From: Chlamydia trachomatis
GTDB lineage: Bacteria; Chlamydiota; Chlamydiia; Chlamydiales; Rhabdochlamydiaceae
Length of the DNA stretch: 38,498 nt
Direction: 5' to 3'
NCBI GenBank assembly: GCA_945875745.1
Contig: CAMCLJ010000011.1
Location: 1 to 38,498, forward strand
The notes below the pieces were generated by a model, which saw nothing but the letters and a program-made list of their open reading frames with translations, made no database searches and was not told the DNA's origin. Below are positions 32,847-38,498 of this stretch, piece after piece (the first letter of the stretch is position 1; the number at the start of each line of letters is the position of its first letter). Made by a program: the position numbers and the translations under genes.

Positions 32847-33917
32847 TCACTGCAATCGATAAAAGCGCAATCGACTCGCATCGAATTCTTCGACAACATT
32901 GATGTTAATAAGCCTGTAGAGAACTTGGTTTTTTTTGTCTGGATCGAGTTGACGAAGGCCTTTATTAGGATCATAAAGCAGTCCTGTCTTACCATCTTGT
33001 ATATAAGCTAAAGAATGACCAAATTCTTCCATTTTTGAATTATTTGCAGGTTTAAGGACTCGAATCAGAAAAGCACCCTGAGGTAACTTTTCCATGAGCT
33101 GATCAAATAGATGATTGCTGCCACTAATTTTTAGATCGAGTTCTTCTGAGGCATAGTCAATCTTCAGGTCGTGGTAATTTGCTATCGCCTGAATTTTATT
33201 TTTTGAGTAATCAAATGAAGTGCCTTCTTGGCAGGGTTGACTAAGTAGATCCCTATCTACTTCAATCATATTATATGCCATCTGCCTATTACGGAGCTCT
33301 TGTGAGCTAAAAGATAATGTCTTGGTTACTTGATCTAGAAGATCTTCTTGAATGCCTCGCTTTAGGTATAGTGAAAGAAATTCTAGAGACATGGCTGTAC
33401 ACGTCCCCCCGTCAAGGTATCTGCCTGGGTTAAAGCTTGCTTGGTTAAAGTGGATGCCGTTGGGAGCTGCGCTGCTTAGCTTGTGGAGTATAGAGTAGAC
33501 TCGCCCAGAGTCTACGGGCCCATTTTGGAATCTCTGATTTCCGTAGAAAATTTGTCTAATACCTGCACGCCACGGATCATCATTGTTCCCTGATAGGTCA
33601 AAAGGATCAGAATTATTTTGAGCCCGCTGAAAAGTAGTGTCATGAAACCATTGATAGGCCGTGTTTATGTGCCGGAAAGTAAAGCTGCGAATTGCTTCAA
33701 AGGTGGACGCAAGTTGGTGGCAAATACGTGCTATCAGCTTTTTTATTCGATCTGCAAGACTCTGCTTCGTTACATTTGGATCTGTACGTTCACTCGAATG
33801 TAACACTGATATTTGATTGCCTATTCCTAAACAGGATCGATCCACTTGTTGTAGATGGGTCGTTGGATGATATTGATTCTCACTTAGGGAAATGCTTATT
33901 ATCATAATTAAAGCCAT
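32847..33917 (-). CDS. YopT-like (C58) cysteine protease, candidate effector
   Basis: 356 residues; ATG at 33917 (or Met5), no clear ribosome binding site. The catalytic pattern of the C58 papain-like family is visible: Cys173 in DGGTCTAMSLEFLSLYL, His301 in EFGHSLAYIQDG and Asp316 in LLYDPNKGL, with the DPN-x-G motif following Asp as in YopT and AvrPphB. These enzymes cleave host proteins near a membrane anchor. Residues 50-100 form an amphipathic helix (LIARICHQLASTFEAIRSF) that resembles the N-terminal helix of the two NEL proteins at 3845-6119. It lies upstream of and in the same direction as oppA, 189 bases apart, behind a very AT-rich 5' region. Substrate and secretion are inference; a papain-fold protein of another family is possible. 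Confidence 0.6.
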   Translation of the reverse strand: MALIMIISISLSENQYHPTTHLQQVDRSCLGIGNQISVLHSSERTDPNVTKQSLADRIKKLIARICHQLASTFEAIRSFTFRHINTAYQWFHDTTFQRAQNNSDPFDLSGNNDDPWRAGIRQIFYGNQRFQNGPVDSGRVYSILHKLSSAAPNGIHFNQASFNPGRYLDGGTCTAMSLEFLSLYLKRGIQEDLLDQVTKTLSFSSQELRNRQMAYNMIEVDRDLLSQPCQEGTSFDYSKNKIQAIANYHDLKIDYASEELDLKISGSNHLFDQLMEKLPQGAFLIRVLKPANNSKMEEFGHSLAYIQDGKTGLLYDPNKGLRQLDPDKKNQVLYRLININVVEEFDASRLRFYRLQ

Positions 33918-34161
33918 TAAATTGTTTTACATTTTATTATAACATATTTACTAAGCTATTTTCAATTAAATTGATTTTTAAATTTTTTATTATAAATTAA
34001 TGTTATTTATTAAATTTTTAATTATTATATTAATGCGCGTGATTTATTTGTTTTTGGGAAAATGAAGAAGGGGGCAAAATGTGGGGCGATAGAAGATTGG
34101 CTAGTATTTAAACAAATAAGGTTTTATAATTTTTCTATTCTTTATTTGTGAGGGACCCCAG

Positions 34162-35571
34162 ATGAATAACAATGCATTGCTGTCAGGAAATAAAATCCAT
34201 TTTACAAGCCTTGGATGCGCAAGAAACTTGGTTGACTCAGAGGTGATGCTGGGGATTCTTTTAAAAGCAGGGTATGAGATCGCTCAAGAGGTCGATCAGG
34301 CCGATTTTCTGGTTGTCAATACCTGTGGTTTTTTAGCCTCTTCAAGACAAGAATCATGCGATACGATTCAGGCTTTAATAGATGAAAAAAAATCTTCAGC
34401 GAAAGTTGTTGTTGCTGGATGCATGGTTCAGAAGCATAAAGATGAGCTACAGGAAAAATTTAAAGATATCCATTATTATCTGGGTTCTGGTGATGTCGAA
34501 AAAGTCCTCGAGGCGATAGAGGCTCCAGGGGCAGGGGAGGCTGTTACATCTGCAAAAAGTTATCTACAGTCAGGAGAGATACCTCGTCAGCTTTCCACTC
34601 CGAAACATTACGCTTATTTAAAGATTGCAGAAGGGTGCGCTAAGCAGTGCGCCTTTTGTATTATCCCTAAAATTAAAGGGCCTCTTAAAAGTAAAACGGT
34701 TGAACAAGTGTTAAAAGAGTTCCGCCTTCTTTTAGATCAGGGTGTTCATGAGATTATTCTGATTGCCCAAGATCTTGGAGATTGGGGTAAAGAGACCAAA
34801 GAAAAGCCAGGCCTTGAAACATTGCTCAAAGAGATGTTAAAGGTAGAAAAAGACTTCTGGCTCCGCCTTCTTTATCTTTATCCTGATGAAATCACAGATG
34901 AGCTGATTGAAATTATTAAGTCCGATTCCCGTATTTGTAGATATGTTGATATGCCTTTGCAGCATATCAACGATGACGTGCTCAAAGCTATGAAAAGAAA
35001 AACTTCTAAAGACCAAATTATTGATATCATCACAAAGCTGCGTAAAGAAATTCCTTCTATGGTGATTAGAACGAGCTTGATGGTGGGCTTTCCTGGTGAA
35101 ACAGACAAGCAATTTGAGGAGCTGGTCTGCTTTGTTAAAGAGCACCCTCTTGATAATATCGGTATATTCCAGTATTCCTTAGAGGAAGAATCTCCATCTG
35201 CAAAACTTGAAGGGCATATTAGCGCAGATGTGAAACAAAAGCGGTTTGATAAGCTTGCAGCGACTCAGATGAAAGTCTTAAGAAAATACAACCGTAGGTT
35301 TTTAGGTCAAAAAATGCAGGTGCTTATAGAAGGCTACCATCCTGAATCGCAATTTTTAATGAGGGGTAGGTTCTACGGGCAGTGTCCAGAAATTGATGGA
35401 CAGGTGATCATTAATGATGGGCGCAAGGTCACAGAATTTGGTAAAATCTATGAAGTAGAAATTACCCAAGTGGCAGATTATGATCTTATCGGACGGGTCA
35501 TCGCTCCAAGTTTTATCCCATCTTCTAAAAAAGTTAAAAAAACGATGCAACCACTTAACCTGACAACATAA
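34162..35571 (+). CDS. rimO: Ribosomal protein uS12 methylthiotransferase RimO
   Basis: 469 residues. Radical-SAM methylthiotransferase: N-terminal cluster cysteines Cys19 (TSLGCARNLVDSE), Cys55 (NTCGFLASSRQES) and Cys87; SAM cluster Cys159, Cys163 and Cys166 (EGCAKQCAFCIIP); a C-terminal TRAM domain. RNLVDSE and the CGF motif distinguish RimO from MiaB; it methylthiolates Asp89 of ribosomal protein S12. GAGGG lies 8 bases before the ATG, and a perfect TATAAT is at 34125-34130, though no good -35 sits at the right distance. It is followed after 5 bases by the methyltransferase gene, so both form an operon. Confidence 0.93.
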   Translation: MNNNALLSGNKIHFTSLGCARNLVDSEVMLGILLKAGYEIAQEVDQADFLVVNTCGFLASSRQESCDTIQALIDEKKSSAKVVVAGCMVQKHKDELQEKFKDIHYYLGSGDVEKVLEAIEAPGAGEAVTSAKSYLQSGEIPRQLSTPKHYAYLKIAEGCAKQCAFCIIPKIKGPLKSKTVEQVLKEFRLLLDQGVHEIILIAQDLGDWGKETKEKPGLETLLKEMLKVEKDFWLRLLYLYPDEITDELIEIIKSDSRICRYVDMPLQHINDDVLKAMKRKTSKDQIIDIITKLRKEIPSMVIRTSLMVGFPGETDKQFEELVCFVKEHPLDNIGIFQYSLEEESPSAKLEGHISADVKQKRFDKLAATQMKVLRKYNRRFLGQKMQVLIEGYHPESQFLMRGRFYGQCPEIDGQVIINDGRKVTEFGKIYEVEITQVADYDLIGRVIAPSFIPSSKKVKKTMQPLNLTT

Positions 35572-35576
35572 TACTT

Positions 35577-36752
35577 ATGAACCTTCCTCAATTGATTTTA
35601 AAGCCAGGTAAAGAAAAGTCGATCTTAGTCAATAGACACCCTTGGATTTTCTCAGGTGCTATCGGATCTTGCCCTGAGCTTGATGCCGGTGCTTTAGTTG
35701 ATGTCTATTCTCATCAGGGGCAATTTATCGCAAGAGCCTATGTGAATCTGACAAACTCGATTGCAGCAAGAGTGATCAGTTATAGCCAAGAAGATATAAG
35801 TGATGTCATTGAAACTAAAATAAAACAGGCTAGCGCTTTACGCACAGCGTGTATTACAGCCGATACCAATTGCTACCGTCTGATTAACGCAGAATCCGAT
35901 GGTCTGCCAGGGTTAATTGTAGATAAGTATAATGACGTGTTTGTGATTCAGATCAACACAGCTGGTATGCAAAGGCTTAAACCAATCATCATTGAAAAGA
36001 TCGCAGCACTTTTGCCTTGTAGGTCGATCTATGAGAAATCGATCTCTTCGGCTAGATCCCAGGAGGGGTTAGAGCCTCTGCAGGGGAATGTGTTAGGTGA
36101 GGAGGTGTCTGAGGTTCTTGTTGAAGAAAATGGAATCCAATTTCTTGTTTCCCTCCTTGAAGGGCAGAAGACTGGTTTATTTTTAGACCACAGAGAGATG
36201 CGCCGTCTTATTGGATATCAATCTAGGGGTAAAAAGGTTCTGAACTGCTTTTCTTATACAGCAGGCTTTTCACTCTATGCTCTGCGTGGCGGCGCACGGC
36301 ATGTCACAAGTGTTGATATTTCTGAGACAGCATCAAAATATGCGATTAAAAATACCCACATTAACGGGTTTCCATCGGATCTGCATACAGTCATTACCGG
36401 CGATGTCTTTGATTTTTTAGCTCAAGAAGAAGCCTTAGACTATGACCTAGTTATTATAGATCCTCCTGCATTTGCAAAAAAACGGAAAGACATCGAGTCT
36501 GCAACAATTGGATATCGCCGGCTTAATAGTGTAGTCTTTTCTAAGGTTCGTAAAGGGACCCTGGTCCTTACCTCGTCTTGCTCTTATTTTATTAATAAGC
36601 AAGAGTTTCAACATATCATTTTTCAAGCGGGTGCTGAAAGTGGGAAAAACATCCGTATTCTCCAGCATCATATTCTCTCTGCCGATCACCCTATCTCTTT
36701 ATATCATCCTGAAGGGGAGTATTTAAAGAGCCTGCTTTTATACATAGACTAA
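35577..36752 (+). CDS. rlmI: RlmI-like rRNA (cytosine-5) methyltransferase
   Basis: 391-residue class I SAM-dependent methyltransferase of the RlmI/YccW family. A PUA domain is at the N-terminus (LILKPGKEKSILVNRHPWIF, then GALVDVYSHQGQFIARAYV). The Rossmann methyltransferase domain has KVLNCFSYTAGFSLYAL (SAM motif I), DPPAFAKKRKDI (motif IV) and SSCSY, where the Cys is the likely catalytic nucleophile. Members methylate a cytosine of 23S rRNA. It is 5 bases after rimO and ends before a terminator. Confidence 0.88.
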   Translation: MNLPQLILKPGKEKSILVNRHPWIFSGAIGSCPELDAGALVDVYSHQGQFIARAYVNLTNSIAARVISYSQEDISDVIETKIKQASALRTACITADTNCYRLINAESDGLPGLIVDKYNDVFVIQINTAGMQRLKPIIIEKIAALLPCRSIYEKSISSARSQEGLEPLQGNVLGEEVSEVLVEENGIQFLVSLLEGQKTGLFLDHREMRRLIGYQSRGKKVLNCFSYTAGFSLYALRGGARHVTSVDISETASKYAIKNTHINGFPSDLHTVITGDVFDFLAQEEALDYDLVIIDPPAFAKKRKDIESATIGYRRLNSVVFSKVRKGTLVLTSSCSYFINKQEFQHIIFQAGAESGKNIRILQHHILSADHPISLYHPEGEYLKSLLLYID

Positions 36753-36777
36753 GTGTTTCTTTCAGATGACTTCTTTT

Positions 36778-36808
36778 CTTTAGTGCAGATAACACTTTTG
36801 TACTAAAG
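36778..36808 (+). terminator. Rho-independent terminator after rlmI-like gene
   Basis: CTTTAGTGCA (36778-36787) pairs with TGTACTAAAG (36799-36808), one G-U pair, 11-base loop, followed by a T-rich stretch. Confidence 0.6.
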
Positions 36809-36933
36809 ACTTTTCTTATTTCTATTTGATATTTCACATCTTTTTATCTTTTTCTATCGAAAATGTTTTAAAAAATATAAATAGATCCGTACTTTAAAAT
36901 TATAACGACATTGAATACAAAAGAGGTTGAATA

Positions 36934-37386
36934 ATGAAGTTTAAATTCATTACACCATCGCATGCGTATTATCGTGATGAGCTCATGCTACGTTGGGAAG
37001 TTCTTCGTAAGCCGTTAGGGATGCCGCCGGGCTCTGAAGTGATCCCTGAAGAGATGGAGTGCACACACCTGCTGGTCATGGTCAAGAAAAAGATTATAGG
37101 ATGTCTTTTGTTTCATCCTCAAACATCTACTTCTGGAGAGATTATGCAGCTAGCGCTCAGTGAAGAGTATAGAGGGCAGGGATGCGCTCGCAAGCTGTTG
37201 CATGCATTAGAACAGTGGCTGACTACACAAGGTGTTACTGACGTCTCAGTCGAAGCCAGAGAAGAGCTACAAGGATTTTATCACCGGTTAGGCTTTCATT
37301 ATAATGGTGATGTGGTGGAAAAGATGGGGTTTGCTTATCGATCTATGATAAAAAATTTGCTGATTAATGAATTGAAAATGGCGTAA
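36934..37386 (+). CDS. GNAT-family N-acetyltransferase
   Basis: 150 residues, one GNAT domain. The acetyl-CoA-binding motif A is LSEEYRGQGCARKLLHAL and motif B is HRLGFHYNG; MLRWEVLRKPLG at the N-terminus is typical of ElaA/YjcF-like members. Cytoplasmic, substrate unknown. The gene is monocistronic, 181 bases after the rlmI-like gene and before the aldolase gene, with AGAGG before the ATG. Confidence 0.85.
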   Translation: MKFKFITPSHAYYRDELMLRWEVLRKPLGMPPGSEVIPEEMECTHLLVMVKKKIIGCLLFHPQTSTSGEIMQLALSEEYRGQGCARKLLHALEQWLTTQGVTDVSVEAREELQGFYHRLGFHYNGDVVEKMGFAYRSMIKNLLINELKMA

Positions 37387-37531
37387 TGAGCAATGATCCT
37401 TATCAGTTAAAAACTTAAGCGCTTTTAAAAGTATATCCCCACCTTAAAGCAAAAAAATAGTTCTGCTTTCAAAAAACCGGAGCTGTTGTGTACACTTACA
37501 ATTGATTAAAAAGAATAATTGATGGGAATGT

Positions 37532-38498
37532 ATGTCTAAAGAAAAAATCGAAAAGATCCTCGGCTCTAAAGCAAAAGATCTGCTAGAGCATGTTTGCAAA
37601 ACAATACCAAAAGATCAGCTCCATTTGCCAGGCTCCGATTTTATTGATCGGATCTTTTCCCATTCTGATAGAACACCGCGTGTTCTCAGAAGCCTGCACT
37701 CTCTTTACAACACAGGGCGTCTTGCAGGAACAGGGTATTTATCAATACTGCCTGTCGACCAGGGGATCGAGCATTCTGCGGGAGCCTCTTTTGCAAAAAA
37801 TCCGATCTATTTTGATTCAGAAAATATTGTGAAGTTGGCAATTGAAGGGGGATGTAATGCGGTTGCCTCTACTTTAGGAGTTCTTTCAAGTGTTGCCAGA
37901 AAGTATGCTCACAAGATCCCTTTTATGTTAAAGCTTAACCATAACGAGCTCCTTTCATATCCTAACAAATACGATCAGATTTTTTTTAGCAGCGTAAAAC
38001 AGGCATATGATATGGGCTGTGTGGCAGTAGGTGCCACCATTTATTTTGGCTCGCCAGAGAGCACCCGTCAAATTATGGAAGTGAGCCGTGCGTTTGAGCT
38101 GGCTCATGAATTAGGTATGGCAACGGTTCTTTGGTGTTATTTGAGAAATCCAGGTTTTAAAACAAAAGAGATCGATTACCATGAAGCGGCAGATCTAACA
38201 GGACAGGCAAATCACCTAGGAGCTACGATTAATGCTGATATCGTCAAACAAAAGCTGCCTGTGAATAACGGTGGATTTAAAGCTCTGCATTTTGGTAAGC
38301 AGACTGAAGCTATGTACACAACTCTTTCGAGTCCCCATCCGATTGACTTAACAAGATATCAAGTAGCTAATAGTTATATGGGACGTATCGGCCTGATTAA
38401 TTCAGGGGGGGCATCAGGAGATAATGATCTCTCTGATGCTGTATCGACGGCTGTAATCAATAAAAGGGCTGGTGGTATGGGACTGATTTCTGGTAGAA
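37532..38498 (+). CDS. fbaB: Class I fructose-bisphosphate aldolase (DhnA/FbaB type), 3' truncated by window
   Basis: Opens at ATG 37532 (preceded by GGGAATG) and stays open to the end of the window, 322 codons. The sequence ([74 protein letters not shown]) is typical of the archaeal/DhnA-type aldolase that splits fructose 1,6-bisphosphate through a Lys Schiff base. Chlamydiae use this type in glycolysis. The 145-base gap upstream has no clear terminator or promoter. Confidence 0.92.
   Translation, partial: MSKEKIEKILGSKAKDLLEHVCKTIPKDQLHLPGSDFIDRIFSHSDRTPRVLRSLHSLYNTGRLAGTGYLSILPVDQGIEHSAGASFAKNPIYFDSENIVKLAIEGGCNAVASTLGVLSSVARKYAHKIPFMLKLNHNELLSYPNKYDQIFFSSVKQAYDMGCVAVGATIYFGSPESTRQIMEVSRAFELAHELGMATVLWCYLRNPGFKTKEIDYHEAADLTGQANHLGATINADIVKQKLPVNNGGFKALHFGKQTEAMYTTLSSPHPIDLTRYQVANSYMGRIGLINSGGASGDNDLSDAVSTAVINKRAGGMGLISGR

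Noticed and set aside
37590-37832. 80-codon plus-strand frame inside the aldolase gene
   Set aside because: Out-of-frame shadow of the aldolase reading frame that is open from 37532 to the window end.
1-38498. tRNA, rRNA and insertion sequences
   Set aside because: None could be recognised by eye anywhere in the window; no transposase-like frame and no tRNA-like cloverleaf with a CCA region was noticed, though small RNAs could be missed.

Overview
The window looks like a chromosome segment of a Chlamydiae bacterium, probably an amoeba- or arthropod-associated ("environmental") lineage rather than Chlamydia itself. The reasons are a gatC-gatA-gatB operon, an RNase HIII gene divergent from a short RodZ-type helix-turn-helix membrane protein (as I recall from Chlamydia), a Pkn1-type kinase with a C-terminal FGE/sulfatase-modifying-factor domain, a class I (DhnA-type) aldolase, and several eukaryote-like, probably secreted proteins. 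These genes sit among ordinary housekeeping genes and many have very AT-rich leaders.

Layout. 1-3655 (minus): start of a TolC-like protein, then gatB, gatA and gatC. 3845-6119 (minus): two paralogous proteins that look like NEL-type (IpaH/SspH) E3 ubiquitin ligases without leucine-rich repeats. 6343-9547 (plus): a promoter and DUF378 protein with a Cys-rich tail, a terminator, a photolyase and an SRPBCC-SDR fusion. 9531-12123: small chlamydial hypotheticals, including a tiny acidic exported protein and a YIP1-like membrane protein. 12180-13793 (minus): a three-gene cassette with a minimal OspG-like kinase and two small internally repeated proteins. 14353-18361: outer-membrane barrel protein, recN, rnhC and a rodZ-like gene. 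18522-20342: Pkn1-like kinase/FGE protein whose HRD aspartate is serine. 20465-24088 (minus): a USP-type deubiquitinase-like protein and a CMGC-like protein kinase. 24332-27214: ispH and an APC permease with a UspA tail. 27232-32657 (minus): complete oppABCDF operon. 32847-33917 (minus): a protein with a YopT-like (C58) Cys-His-Asp signature. 34162-38498: rimO, rlmI-like, a GNAT acetyltransferase and the start of a class I fructose-bisphosphate aldolase gene.

The most interesting content is the set of likely host-directed effectors: two LRR-less NEL ligases, one USP-like deubiquitinase, one OspG-like minimal kinase, one CMGC-like kinase, one papain-fold protease and two repeat proteins. Three of them (both NELs and the protease) seem to share an amphipathic N-terminal helix module. 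Together they suggest a dispersed toolkit for manipulating host ubiquitin and phosphorylation. No secretion apparatus is encoded here, so delivery by type III secretion is inference. All family assignments come from motif reading alone, without database searches.
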